Positions 15,977 to 24,434 are shown, counted from the first letter of the stretch. The stretch is DNA of 36,868 nucleotides from Actinacidiphila cocklensis (GCF_907177275.1 NZ_CAJSLV010000099.1:1-36868), one strand, 5' to 3'. Notes: a model not told the origin generated them from the sequence alone. A program made the numbers and translations.

Positions 15977-16606
15977 CTCGGCCTCGGCCGGGAGGCCGCG
16001 GGTGGTGACCATTCGGGCGCTGCCGTCGGCCAGCTGGTAGGACAGGCCCACCACGGCGGTCTTCCCGGCGGCGACGTTGTCGGCCAGTATCCGGGAGCGG
16101 TCCATGAGCAGGTCGACGGTGTGGCGCACGTGCTCGTCGATGATGTCGTCGTCCCCGGTCAGCCCCGCCGCGCGGGCGGCCAGGACGCTGGGCGTGACGC
16201 GTTCGACGACGTCGCGCACGTAGCCGGTGGTGCCGACGCCGTCGGCCAGGGCGGCGCGGGCGGCCGCGACCGCGCCGCACGAGTCGTGGCCCAGCACCAC
16301 GACCAGGGGGCAGTCCAGCAGGCTCACGCCGTACTCGATGCTGCCCAGCACCTCGGGCCCCGCCACGTGGCCCGCGGTGCGGACCACGAAGAGATCCCCC
16401 AGGCCCCGGTCGAAGATGATCTCGGCGGCCAGGCGCGAGTCCGAGCACCCGAAGAGCACGGCGAACGGGCGCTGCTCGGAGACGGTCTCTGCACGGCGCG
16501 CGGCGTCCTGGCTCGGGTGCTGCGGGGCGCCCGCGACGAACCGCTCGTTGCCTGCCAGCAGCAGGTCGAAGGCTTCGGCGGGGGTCAGCGGCGGGGTGTA
16601 GGTCAT
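15968..16606 (-). CDS. Beta-class carbonic anhydrase
   Basis: A 212-aa zinc enzyme for reversible hydration of carbon dioxide to bicarbonate. The zinc ligands are clear: Cys54 in GCSDSR (with the Asp56/Arg58 pair), His107 and Cys110 in GHDSCGAV. The usual RNAGN segment is RTAGH here. The length matches bacterial beta-type enzymes. The binding site before ATG 16606 is weak. No operon partner. It would supply bicarbonate for carboxylases or help pH balance. Confidence 0.93.
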   Translation of the reverse strand: MTYTPPLTPAEAFDLLLAGNERFVAGAPQHPSQDAARRAETVSEQRPFAVLFGCSDSRLAAEIIFDRGLGDLFVVRTAGHVAGPEVLGSIEYGVSLLDCPLVVVLGHDSCGAVAAARAALADGVGTTGYVRDVVERVTPSVLAARAAGLTGDDDIIDEHVRHTVDLLMDRSRILADNVAAGKTAVVGLSYQLADGSARMVTTRGLPAEAEAA

Positions 16607-16747
16607 GCCTGCAGGCTACGAGGTGGCACCGCCGGCCACCGCGCAGGGTGCGCCGAAGGGGGCCGGCGGGCTCAGCCGGTGAAGGGTCGGGCGAGGAGTC
16701 CAGCGGCCAGACGGCGGACTGCCACACGGTGGCGACCTTGGTGGCGC

Positions 16748-16810
16748 CCCAGCGTGTCGGACTGCTACGGGAGCGGCACCCAGCCCAACCAGGTCTGGTC
16801 CCTGCGCTGA
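16748..16810 (+). pseudogene. Fragment of a ricin/CBM13-type lectin domain
   Basis: The frame ends PSVSDCYGSGTQPNQVWSLR then TGA. The DCYGSGTQPNQVW part has the form of the last beta-trefoil repeat of CBM13/ricin lectins (DCxG...NQxW), as in the two intact lectin proteins at 5052-8165. Nothing upstream in any frame continues the domain. It looks like the 3' end of a lost secreted-enzyme gene. The match is short, so this is tentative. Confidence 0.4.
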
Positions 16811-16831
16811 CCGGGCGCGGTACCCGATGAC

Positions 16832-16867
16832 CGCCTGCCGGCCCGGCGCCGACCGGGTCGGCAGGCG
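16832..16867 (-). terminator. Hairpin downstream of the methyltransferase gene
   Basis: CGCCTGCCG (16832-16840) pairs with CGGCAGGCG (16859-16867), and inside CCCGG (16842-16846) pairs with CCGGG (16853-16857), joined by a G-T wobble. The stem is about 15 bp. It lies 18 bp past the methyltransferase stop. Confidence 0.65.
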
Positions 16868-16884
16868 CAAGGCCGGCACGCCGT

Positions 16885-17553
16885 TCAGGCCGGGCGCTTG
16901 GCCATGATGACCACGCCCGGCCCGATCTGTTCCTCGGCGGGGAGTCGGAGTTCGGCGACCGGGTGCAGCCCGGCCCGCTCGATCAGGTCGACGAACTGCT
17001 CGGGCCGCCACTTGTGCGTCGTCCAGCGCACGGACACCCCTCCGTAGGCCTCGGTGCGCAGGGCGTCCTCGTCACCGACGTGCGTGGCGGTGATGAAGTG
17101 GCCGCCGGGCTTGAGGGCCTGCGCGAAATGGGCGAGGACCTGGGGCAGGACGTCGCGGGGGAGGTTGAACAGCGACCACCACCCGAGCACCCCGCCCAGG
17201 GACTGCGGCGCGAGGTCGAGATCGGTGGCGGAGGAGACGTCGAAACGGCACTGCGGGTAAAGGCGCCGCGCGTTCTCGATCATGCGGGGCGAGAGGTCGA
17301 CGCCGGAGACGTCCAGTCCTCGCTCGTCGAGGTAGGCGGTCACCGTCCCGGGGCCGCAGCCCACGTCGAGGACGGGGCCGAGGCCGCCCACGGTGTCGGC
17401 GAAGGCGTCGATGGATGCCTTGAGCCAGGGATGGCGGCGGATGTCGCCGATTCCTGTCGTCAGCACCATGTCCACGTAGTTGTCGGCCACCCGGTCGTAG
17501 GAGTCACGGACCACGTCGAGATCGGCTGGGCGGTCCATACGGTGTATGCGCAT
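16885..17553 (-). CDS. Class I SAM-dependent methyltransferase
   Basis: A 222-aa Rossmann-fold methyltransferase. Motif I VLDVGCGPGTVTAYL is at about residues 61-75, followed by the acidic strand end VSGVDLSPRMIENAR near 82-96 and motif IV/V around GGVLGWWSLFNLPRDVLPQVLAHFAQALKPGG. The acceptor is unknown; the sequence resembles the UbiE/tellurite-type generic group. Divergent from a small Cys-rich protein gene. ATG 17553 has only a weak binding site (GGTGGG), and ATG 17538 is a possible alternative. Confidence 0.88.
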   Translation of the reverse strand: MRIHRMDRPADLDVVRDSYDRVADNYVDMVLTTGIGDIRRHPWLKASIDAFADTVGGLGPVLDVGCGPGTVTAYLDERGLDVSGVDLSPRMIENARRLYPQCRFDVSSATDLDLAPQSLGGVLGWWSLFNLPRDVLPQVLAHFAQALKPGGHFITATHVGDEDALRTEAYGGVSVRWTTHKWRPEQFVDLIERAGLHPVAELRLPAEEQIGPGVVIMAKRPA

Positions 17554-17687
17554 CGGCCCACCGTAGGGCGGGGGTCTGACAACTCCCGTCCGGGCGGCGC
17601 GGATCAGGTTGTGACCAGGAACGGCTGATTGCGGTCACTTGCGGCCATCTTCGCCGCGGGAGATCGGCGGCGTGTGACGCTGCCGCC

Positions 17688-17948
17688 ATGGAATCGATCC
17701 GCACACACGCCGGCCCCGTCTTCCTCTGCTCCGCGTGCGGCCAGCCCTGCTACGAGGGCGCCGAGGACCCGGAGTGCGGAAGTGCGCTGCAGCACTTCCA
17801 GGAGCAGTGGGACGGCGTCCGCTGCGCGACCTTCCCGCTGGCGGCGAAGAAGATCGAGGTCGACTGGCTGCCGGTGTCGCTGGACGACCTCAGGGCGAGG
17901 TACCCCGGGAAGCGCCGCGAGGTCCGCGTCCTGGGCGCCGCCTGCTGA
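17688..17948 (+). CDS. Small Cys-rich hypothetical protein
   Basis: 86 aa, not recognised. The N-terminal third has CSACGQPCYEGAEDPEC (a CxxC pair with further Cys), suggesting a small zinc-binding knuckle. The C-terminal half (DWLPVSLDDLRARYPGKRREV) looks like an ordinary folded segment, and the last residue is Cys. Codon bias is fully streptomycete. The binding site is weak. It precedes the permease gene by 77 bp and might share its transcript. Confidence 0.6.
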   Translation: MESIRTHAGPVFLCSACGQPCYEGAEDPECGSALQHFQEQWDGVRCATFPLAAKKIEVDWLPVSLDDLRARYPGKRREVRVLGAAC

Positions 17949-18025
17949 CCTCCGGTCCGCCTGTTCCTCCGCCGTGACCAGGGCGGCTTCAGGTTCGGCG
18001 GCGCCGGTCCGGAGAAGATAGGGCG

Positions 18026-19285
18026 GTGAGTACTGCACCGGCCGAAGCACTGTCCGCCCTTCTCCTCGTGGTCGTCCTGGCGTGCGCCGTGGTGCGCCCG
18101 TGGGGGTGGCCCGAGGCGGTCGTCGCGGTACCGGCCGCCGGCGTCGTCATCGCCACCGGGGCGATCTCGCTGGACCACGCGGCCGACGAGGCCGCCCTGC
18201 TCGGGCCGGTGATCGGGTTCCTGGCCGCCGTCCTGGTCCTGGCCCAGCTGTGCGACGACGAGGGGCTGTTCCAGGCGTGCGGCGCGTGGATGGCCCGTAC
18301 GGCGGCGGGCCGGCCGCGCCGCCTGCTGGTACAGGTGTTCGTCCTGGCGTCGGTGATCACCGCGGTGCTCAGCCTCGACGCGACCATCGTGCTGCTGACC
18401 CCGGTGGTGTTCGCCACCGCCGCCCGGCTGGGCGCCCGGTCCCGGCCGCACGTGTACGCGTGCACGCACCTGTCGAACACCGCCTCGCTGCTGCTCCCGG
18501 TCTCCAACCTCACCAACCTGCTGGCGTTCGCCGCCAGCGGGCTGAGCTTCACCCGGTTCGCCGCCCTGATGGTGCTGCCCTGGCTGGTGGCCATCGCCGC
18601 CGAGTACGCCGTCTTCCGCCGGTTCTTCGCCACCGACCTGGACTCCGGCGCCACCGCCCCGCCCACCGCCGAGGCTCCCGACGTGCCGGTGTTCGCCCTG
18701 GCCACGGTGGCGTGCACGCTGGCCGGCTTCGTCGTCACCTCCGCGGTCGGCGTCAACCCCGCCTGGGCGGCGGCGGCGGGCGCGGCCGTCCTCGCGGTCC
18801 GCGCGCTGGCCCGGCGCCGCACCACCCCCGGCGCCCTGCTGCGCGCCGGCTCGGTGCCCTTCCTCGCCTTCGTCCTGGCCCTGGGCATCGTGGTGCGCGC
18901 GGTCGTCGACAACGGCCTCGACACCGCCCTCGGCCACCTGATCCCCGACGGAACCGGCCTCGCCGCGCTGCTGGGCATCGCCGTGCTGGCCGCGGTGCTC
19001 GCCAACGTGATCAACAACCTGCCCGCGGTGCTGGTCCTGGTGCCGCTGACCGCCCCGTCCGGCTCCGGCGCCGTCCTCGCGGTGCTGCTCGGGGTGAACA
19101 TCGGCCCCAACCTCACCTACGCCGGCTCGCTGGCCACGCTGCTGTGGCGGCGTATCGTGCACGCCCACGACGCCGAGGTGGAGCTGAAGGAGTTCACCCG
19201 GCTCGGCCTGTACGCCGTACCTGCCGCCCTGGGCGTCGCGGTGCTGGCACTGTGGGTCTCACTGACCGCGATCGGAGGAGGATGA
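18026..19285 (+). CDS. SLC13/ArsB-type membrane permease
   Basis: A 419-aa integral membrane protein with about 11-12 hydrophobic segments. It has the ion-transporter superfamily layout: SLDATIVLLTPVVFATAARLG after the third helix, HLSNTASLLLPVSNLTNLLAF as the first re-entrant loop region, and VLANVINNLPAVLVLVPLT with LLGVNIGPNLTYAGSLATLLW as the second half's counterpart. The NLTNLLAF and NIGPNLT motifs are those of ArsB/NhaD-type proteins. No arsenic operon (arsR, arsC) is nearby, so an arsenite role is unproven; a carboxylate or sodium/proton role is possible. GTG 18026 is used. The universal stress gene starts 5 bp after its stop. Confidence 0.85.
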   Translation: MSTAPAEALSALLLVVVLACAVVRPWGWPEAVVAVPAAGVVIATGAISLDHAADEAALLGPVIGFLAAVLVLAQLCDDEGLFQACGAWMARTAAGRPRRLLVQVFVLASVITAVLSLDATIVLLTPVVFATAARLGARSRPHVYACTHLSNTASLLLPVSNLTNLLAFAASGLSFTRFAALMVLPWLVAIAAEYAVFRRFFATDLDSGATAPPTAEAPDVPVFALATVACTLAGFVVTSAVGVNPAWAAAAGAAVLAVRALARRRTTPGALLRAGSVPFLAFVLALGIVVRAVVDNGLDTALGHLIPDGTGLAALLGIAVLAAVLANVINNLPAVLVLVPLTAPSGSGAVLAVLLGVNIGPNLTYAGSLATLLWRRIVHAHDAEVELKEFTRLGLYAVPAALGVAVLALWVSLTAIGGG

Positions 19286-19289
19286 CCCC

Positions 19290-19796
19290 ATGGCCGTGGT
19301 CGTCTGGATCGTCGAAGGCACCTGGCCCGCCTGCGTGGACGCCGCCCGCGCCCAGGCGCCCGGGGCCGCGGACGTCGTCCTGCTGCACGTCAGCCCCGCC
19401 GACGTGCCCGGTGCGGCACGCGGCGCGTTCGCCGGGCTGCTCGGCCGCGGCCATCCGGAACGCGACCCCAGCACCCGGCTCGAACACCTGGCCGCCGCGT
19501 CCGCCGATCGGCTCCTGTCGGAGGCCGCCCGGCGGCTGGGCCGCCCGTGCGCCCGGCAGGAGCGCAGCGGCCGCATCGAGCGGGAGGTGGTCGCCGCCGC
19601 CGAGGGCGCGGACCTGCTCGTCCTGGCCCGCGACGGCGACCGCACCCACCTCGGGCCGCGGAGCCTCGGCCCCGCCAGCCGCTTCATCGTGGACCACGCC
19701 CCCTGCCCGGTCCTGCTGGTCTGGCCCGACACCGCGCCCGGCATCGCCACCATCCCGCCGCCGCCTCCGCACCCGCCCCACCACCCGCCGCACTGA
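19290..19796 (+). CDS. Universal stress protein family (UspA-like)
   Basis: 168 aa, single Usp domain: a beta strand start VVWIVEGTW, LLHVSP near 29-34, the helix EREVVAAAEGADLLVLARDGD near 96-116, and a C-terminal part GPRSLGPASRFIVDHAPCPVLLVWP. The last form approximates the ATP-binding GxxSxxxxxxxxPVLVV motif. A Pro/His-rich tail follows. GGAGGAGG overlaps the upstream permease stop, and ATG 19290 is eight bases on, so the two are co-transcribed. Likely a stress partner of the permease or of the photolyase downstream. Confidence 0.85.
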   Translation: MAVVVWIVEGTWPACVDAARAQAPGAADVVLLHVSPADVPGAARGAFAGLLGRGHPERDPSTRLEHLAAASADRLLSEAARRLGRPCARQERSGRIEREVVAAAEGADLLVLARDGDRTHLGPRSLGPASRFIVDHAPCPVLLVWPDTAPGIATIPPPPPHPPHHPPH

Positions 19797-19891
19797 ACCC
19801 CGGCCCGTAGTGCCCCGTTGCACGGCTTATGCCCCTGTATGCTCATGCACCCGTCGGGCACCACAGAAGGCCCCGCGCCGGAGGCGAAACC

Positions 19892-21403
19892 GTGGCTGAT
19901 CCGCACTGGCTGTTCGGCGACCAGCTCGGCCCGCACTTCCTCGGCGGCCGTCACGGCGCCGAAGGTGTCGGCCGCAGCAGTCCGCTGATCATGATCGAGG
20001 CCCGTTCCGTCCTGCGCCGCAGGCGCTTCCACCGGGCCAAGGCCCACCTCGTGCTGTCCGCCATGCGCCACCGCGCCGCCGAACTGGGCGACCGGGTCAG
20101 CTATGTCAAGGCCGACACCTACCGCGAGGGGCTGCAGCGGGCCGCTCCCGACGGGCGGGTCACCGTCCACCACCCGACGTCACGCGCCGCCCTGGCCCTG
20201 GTGGAGGGGCTGGACCGGGTCCACGTGCTGCCGGCCCGCGGCTTCCTCGTGGCGCACGGCGACTTCCGCACCTGGGCGGACGGCCACGGCGGCGGCCGGC
20301 TGCGGCAGGAGGACTTCTACCGCTGGGTCAGGCGCGCGCACGGGCTGCTCATGGACGGGTCCGAGCCTGCGGGCGGCCACTGGAACCTCGACCACGACAA
20401 CCGGCAGCCGCCGCCGCGCGGCACCGGCGTGCTCGGCGCGCCCGCGCCCTACCGCCCGCGTGAGGACGACATCGACGCCGAGGTCCGCGACGACCTGGAC
20501 CGCTGGGAACGCGCAGGCGAGGTGAGCTTCGTCGGACGGGACGGCCCGCGGCGGTTCCCCGCCACCCGGCGCGAGGCCCTGGCCGCGCTGCGCCGTTTCG
20601 TCGACGAGCGGCTGGCGGGCTTCGGCCCGCACGAGGACGCGATGCTCGCGGCCGACCCGGTCATGAGCCACAGCCTGCTGTCGTCCTCCCTCAACCTGGG
20701 CCTGCTGGACCCCGCCGAGTGCGCGCAGCGGGCCGAGGCGGCCTGGCGGGCCGGTGCGGCCCCGCTGAACAGCGTCGAGGGCTTCGTCCGGCAGGTCGCG
20801 GGCTGGCGCGAATACGTGTGGCAGCTCTACTGGTACTTCGGCGAGGACTACCGCCGGCTCAACGCGCTGGGCCACCACGCCCCGCTGCCCGGGTGGTTCG
20901 CGGACCTGGACGCCGACGCCCCCACCGCGCGCTGCCTGTCCACCGTGCTGGCCCAGGTGCGCGACACCGGGTGGACGCACCACATCCCCCGACTGATGGT
21001 GCTGGGCAGCCACGCCCTGCAGCAGGGCTGGGACCCCGCCGCGGTCACCGACTGGTTCCACCGCTGCTTCGTCGACGGCCACGACTGGGTGATGCTCCCC
21101 AACGTCGTCGGCATGTCGCAGTACGCCGACGGCGGCCGCATGACCACCAAGCCGTACACCTCCGGCGGCTCGTACATCCACACCATGAGCGACCTGTGCG
21201 GACCGTGCGCCTACCGGCCCACCGAGCGCAGCGGCGAGCACGCCTGCCCCTTCACGCGCGGCTACTGGTCGCTCCTCCACCGGCACCGCGCCCGCCTGGC
21301 AGGCAACCACCGGATGGCCAGGGCCGTGGCGGGCCTCGACCGGCTTGCGGACCTCGACGTGCTGCTGCGGGAGCAGCGCGAGCGCGGCGACCTGCCGCCG
21401 TGA
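19892..21403 (+). CDS. Iron-sulfur bacterial cryptochrome/(6-4) photolyase (FeS-BCP)
   Basis: A 503-aa flavoprotein expected to repair (6-4) photoproducts with light. It has the DUF523-like/DPRP opening (HWLFGDQLGPHF), a long helical FAD domain with VEGFVRQVAGWREYVWQLYW, and GWTHHIPRLMVLG. The four Cys of the [4Fe-4S] cluster are in place: C348, C436, C439 and C452. The 436-439-452 spacing equals that of Agrobacterium PhrB (438-441-454). GTG 19892 has GGAGG seven bases upstream; the frame is open from 19829 without a better start. It lies 95 bp after the stress protein gene. Confidence 0.93.
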   Translation: MADPHWLFGDQLGPHFLGGRHGAEGVGRSSPLIMIEARSVLRRRRFHRAKAHLVLSAMRHRAAELGDRVSYVKADTYREGLQRAAPDGRVTVHHPTSRAALALVEGLDRVHVLPARGFLVAHGDFRTWADGHGGGRLRQEDFYRWVRRAHGLLMDGSEPAGGHWNLDHDNRQPPPRGTGVLGAPAPYRPREDDIDAEVRDDLDRWERAGEVSFVGRDGPRRFPATRREALAALRRFVDERLAGFGPHEDAMLAADPVMSHSLLSSSLNLGLLDPAECAQRAEAAWRAGAAPLNSVEGFVRQVAGWREYVWQLYWYFGEDYRRLNALGHHAPLPGWFADLDADAPTARCLSTVLAQVRDTGWTHHIPRLMVLGSHALQQGWDPAAVTDWFHRCFVDGHDWVMLPNVVGMSQYADGGRMTTKPYTSGGSYIHTMSDLCGPCAYRPTERSGEHACPFTRGYWSLLHRHRARLAGNHRMARAVAGLDRLADLDVLLREQRERGDLPP

Positions 21404-21431
21404 ACCGGCCGCGGCGCGCCCCCTCGGGCGG

Positions 21432-22691
21432 TCAGCGGGCAGCGCCGCCGCGCGCCTCGCGGTCGGCGAGGAGTTCACGGGCGGCGCAGGCGCCGGAGGC
21501 CATCGCGCCCTGGACCGAGCCGGTGGCCCGGTGGTCACCGCAGACGTAACGGCCAGGGGAATGCCGGGTGGTGCGGATGAGCGGCCACGGCGGGGTCATG
21601 GCGGGCAGCGCCTCGGCCACGCGGTGGACGGCCACCGGCTCCCAGCCGGAGGTGTCGGCCCCGTACAGCTCCGCCAGAGTGCCGCGGACCTCGGCCTCCT
21701 GCCCGGGCCCCCCGTCCGCGCCGAGCACGGAGGTGGAGACCAGCGCCCGGCCGCGCGGCGCGTACGTGGGGCTGACCTCGCTGAGCACCACGCTGTTCAG
21801 GACGCGCCGTGCGGTGTCGACGAGCAGGGTCGGCTCGCGCAGCGGGCTGGCGGGGGCGGCGTGGTAGTACGTGGTGACCGAGCGGGTGGCCGGCACCTCC
21901 AGGCCGGGCAGCAGGGCGGCCGCCGCGGAAGGACCCGTGGCGACGACCACCGCGGCGGCGGGCAGCTCGTCGCCGTACGAGGTCAGCACGCCGTCGTCGG
22001 TGAGCCGCTCCACCGGGGTGCCCAGGCGCACGGCGTCCACGGACAGCGCGGTGGCCAGCTGCTCGGGCACCGCCGCCACGCCGCGCGCGGGCAGGCACAC
22101 CGAGCCGCGCAGCATCGATCGCCACACCAGGTGGAAGAACCGGCTGGAGGTCTCCAGCTCGCTCTCCAGGAACACCCCCGACAGGAACGGCCGGAACAGC
22201 GTCTCGACCAGGTCCTCGCTGATCGCCGCATCGGCCAGCGCGGTCCTGGTCGTGCGCTCCGCGGCGTGCCGCAAGGTGCTCGGCGGCAGCACCAGGTCCC
22301 GCCCGCACAGCATGACCAGGGCGGACAGGTCGCGCAGCGACGCCAGCCGGCCGGGCAGCAGGTCGCCGGCCAGCTTGGGGGCGCGGGTCGGGTCGGTGAA
22401 GCGCAGCCGCCCGCGCGGGGTGTGCAGCAGGATGCCGGGCGTGAACGGCCGCAGGGACAGCTCCGGCAGGCGCAGGCGCCGGCGCAGCTGCGGGTAGGAG
22501 GTGTTGACCACCTGGAAGCCGCGGTCGAAGCGGAAGCCGTCCCGCACGTCGGTGCGCATCCGGCCGCCCACCGCGTCGGACGCCTCCAGTACCAGGACGT
22601 CGAGTCCCGCCGCCGCCAGGTCCTGCGCGCACGCCAGTCCGGCCACGCCCGCCCCGACGACCAGCACGTCCGCCGCCTTCGCCACCGCCAT
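21432..22691 (-). CDS. FAD-dependent oxidoreductase (amine oxidase / phytoene-desaturase-like)
   Basis: A 419-aa flavoprotein. The N-terminal dinucleotide motif VLVVGAGVAGLACAQDL (Gly13/15/18) and GGRMRTDVRDGFRFDRGFQVVNTSYP follow the amine-oxidase/desaturase pattern, and the C-terminal FAD-contact part is RYVCGDHRATGSVQGAMASG. Such genes often sit beside photolyases or crt genes. No phytoene synthase is present here, so a carotenoid role is only one option. It is convergent with the FeS photolyase (28-bp gap) and divergent from the CPD photolyase. ATG 22691 has GAGAGG four bases upstream. Confidence 0.88.
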   Translation of the reverse strand: MAVAKAADVLVVGAGVAGLACAQDLAAAGLDVLVLEASDAVGGRMRTDVRDGFRFDRGFQVVNTSYPQLRRRLRLPELSLRPFTPGILLHTPRGRLRFTDPTRAPKLAGDLLPGRLASLRDLSALVMLCGRDLVLPPSTLRHAAERTTRTALADAAISEDLVETLFRPFLSGVFLESELETSSRFFHLVWRSMLRGSVCLPARGVAAVPEQLATALSVDAVRLGTPVERLTDDGVLTSYGDELPAAAVVVATGPSAAAALLPGLEVPATRSVTTYYHAAPASPLREPTLLVDTARRVLNSVVLSEVSPTYAPRGRALVSTSVLGADGGPGQEAEVRGTLAELYGADTSGWEPVAVHRVAEALPAMTPPWPLIRTTRHSPGRYVCGDHRATGSVQGAMASGACAARELLADREARGGAAR

Positions 22692-22994
22692 CACACCTCT
22701 CTCGGCCGCCGCCGCCGCATGCCGGCGTTCCGCCCGGCCGGCAGCTTCCGCAGCCCAGCCGACCACCTGACGCTCCGCCGCGGCCGCCGCCACCCCTTGC
22801 GGTCACCCGATCGGCCGCGCCGCGTGCAGCCGTGCGCGTGCATGTCCACCGTCGGGGCCTGCCCGCCAGGACGCGTACACACCAGCGCGCCGCCCGGGAA
22901 GGCGAAGGTGGCGGGGTGAGGGTGCATCCGCCGGAGCCCGCGCGGCCGAATACACCGGTGTCCGCCGACCGCCCATCTCCAGGAGCCGCCTGCC
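22692..22994. other. Divergent control region of the FAD oxidoreductase and CPD photolyase genes
   Basis: 303 bp without a gene. The left part is very GC-rich and featureless. The part at 22900-22994 is next to the photolyase and carries the promoter-like element described separately, then AGGAG (about 22980) before ATG 22995. No clear LitR binding site could be recognised. Confidence 0.5.
22924..22951 (+). promoter_or_regulatory. ECF-type promoter candidate of the photolyase gene
   Basis: GCATCC (22924-22929), 16 bp, CCGAAT (22946-22951), about 44 bp before the photolyase start. The hexamers resemble the SigK consensus known from M. tuberculosis (CCATCC / CCGAAT, from memory) and the two elements at 29155 and 33091, except that the spacer is one base longer. 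It may be read by the LitS-like or the SigK-like factor. Confidence 0.4.
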
Positions 22995-24365
22995 ATGAGC
23001 GTTCCCGTCGTGCTGTTCACCAGCGACCTGCGCCTGCACGACCATCCCCCGCTGCGCGCGGCCCTGTCGGGTGCGGACGAGGTGCTGCCGCTGTTCGTCC
23101 GCGACCTGGCCATCGAACGGACCGGGTTCGCCGTCCCCAACCGGGCGGCCTTCCTCGCCGACTGCCTGGCCGGGCTCGACGCCGGTCTGCGCGAGCGCGG
23201 CGGCCGCCTGGTGGTCCGCACCGGTGACGTCGTCGAGGAGGTGTGCCGTGCGGTCACCGAGGCCGGCTCGGACGAGGTGCACCTGTCGGCCGCCCCGAGC
23301 GCGTACGGTCACCGCCGCGAGCAGCGGCTGCACGACGCGCTGGAACGGCAGGGCTGCCGGCTGTTCGTCCACGACGGGGTGGCGCACGCGGTGGCGCCGG
23401 GCGAGGTGACCCCCGCGTCGTCCGACCACTTCGCGGTGTTCACCCCGTACTTCCGCCGCTGGTCGCAGTGCGCGCTGCGGGCGCCGTCGCCCGCACCGCG
23501 GGAGGTACGGGTACCGGAGGGGATCGGCTCCGAGGCGCTGCCCGACCGGGCGAAGGTGGCGGGGACGTCGCCGGGGCTGGCCCGCGGCGGTGAGCAGGAG
23601 GGCCGGGCGCGGCTGGCGGCGTGGCTGCGCGACGGCGTCGAGGCGTACGAGGAGCGGCACGACGACCTGGCCGGTGACGCGACCTCGCGGCTGTCGCCGC
23701 ATCTGCACTTCGGCACCCTGTCCCCGGTGGAGTGCGTGCAGCGGGCACGCCGCCGCGGCGGGGCCGGGGCGGACGCGTTCGTACGGCAGCTGGCCTGGCG
23801 GGACTTCCACCACCAGGTGCTGGCCGCCCGCCCGCAGGCCGCGACGGCCGACTACCGCGACCGGCACGACCGCTGGCGCGGTGCGGCGGCACGCGACGAC
23901 ATCGACGCGTGGAAGGAGGGCCGTACGGGCTACCCGATCGTGGACGCGGCCATGCGCCAACTCGCCCACGAGGGCTGGATGCACAACCGCGGAAGGCTGC
24001 TCGCGGCGAGTTTCCTGGCCAAGAGCCTCTACGTCGACTGGCGCGTCGGCGCACGGCACTTCATGGACCTGCTGGTCGACGGCGACGTGGCCAACAACCA
24101 GCTCAACTGGCAGTGGGTGGCGGGCACCGGCACCGACACCCGCCCCAACCGCGTGCTCAACCCCTTGCGGCAGGCCCACCGCTACGACCCCGAGGGCGCG
24201 TACGTGCGGCGCTGGGTCCCCGAACTGCGCGACGTGGAGGGCGCGTCCGTGCACGAACCGTGGAAGCTGCCGGGGCTGGAGCGGGCGGGAGTCGACTACC
24301 CGGAACCGATCGTCGGCCTGCCCGAGGCCCTCGAACGATTCCAGCGCGCCCGCAGCAATGTCTGA
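22995..24365 (+). CDS. phrB: Deoxyribodipyrimidine photolyase (class I CPD type)
   Basis: 456 aa, normal for class I CPD photolyases, which split cyclobutane pyrimidine dimers with light. The N-terminal antenna domain starts VVLFTSDLRLHDHPPL. The FAD domain has LSPHLHFGTLSP, LAWRDFHHQVL, GRTGYPIVDAAMRQL near 309-323, EGWMHNRGRLLAASFL and NNQLNWQWVAGTGTD near 367-381, all core FAD- and dimer-binding blocks. AGGAG precedes ATG 22995. It is convergent with the LitR-like gene (57 bp). Together with the FeS photolyase it covers both major UV lesions. Confidence 0.95.
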   Translation: MSVPVVLFTSDLRLHDHPPLRAALSGADEVLPLFVRDLAIERTGFAVPNRAAFLADCLAGLDAGLRERGGRLVVRTGDVVEEVCRAVTEAGSDEVHLSAAPSAYGHRREQRLHDALERQGCRLFVHDGVAHAVAPGEVTPASSDHFAVFTPYFRRWSQCALRAPSPAPREVRVPEGIGSEALPDRAKVAGTSPGLARGGEQEGRARLAAWLRDGVEAYEERHDDLAGDATSRLSPHLHFGTLSPVECVQRARRRGGAGADAFVRQLAWRDFHHQVLAARPQAATADYRDRHDRWRGAAARDDIDAWKEGRTGYPIVDAAMRQLAHEGWMHNRGRLLAASFLAKSLYVDWRVGARHFMDLLVDGDVANNQLNWQWVAGTGTDTRPNRVLNPLRQAHRYDPEGAYVRRWVPELRDVEGASVHEPWKLPGLERAGVDYPEPIVGLPEALERFQRARSNV

Positions 24366-24400
24366 CGGTCCGCACCCCGGCGCAACCCGCGGCCGTACCG

Positions 24401-24434
24401 CCCGGGTCTCAAGTCCCGGGTCTCAAGTCCCGGG
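24401..24434. repeat. Tandem 14-bp repeat in the phrB/litR convergent gap
   Basis: CCCGGGTCTCAAGT occurs twice in direct tandem (24401-24414, 24415-24428) followed by CCCGGG. Neighbouring CCCGGG blocks can pair with one another, giving small hairpins that could serve as a bidirectional terminator. The second copy contains the stop codon of the LitR-like gene. Confidence 0.7.

Noticed and set aside
18026..19285. Arsenite efflux pump call
   Set aside because: Motifs fit the wider ion-transporter superfamily, and arsR or arsC are absent, so only a general permease call is supported.
21432..22691. Phytoene desaturase in a carotenoid cluster
   Set aside because: No phytoene synthase, cyclase or other crt gene is present; the generic FAD oxidoreductase call is safer.
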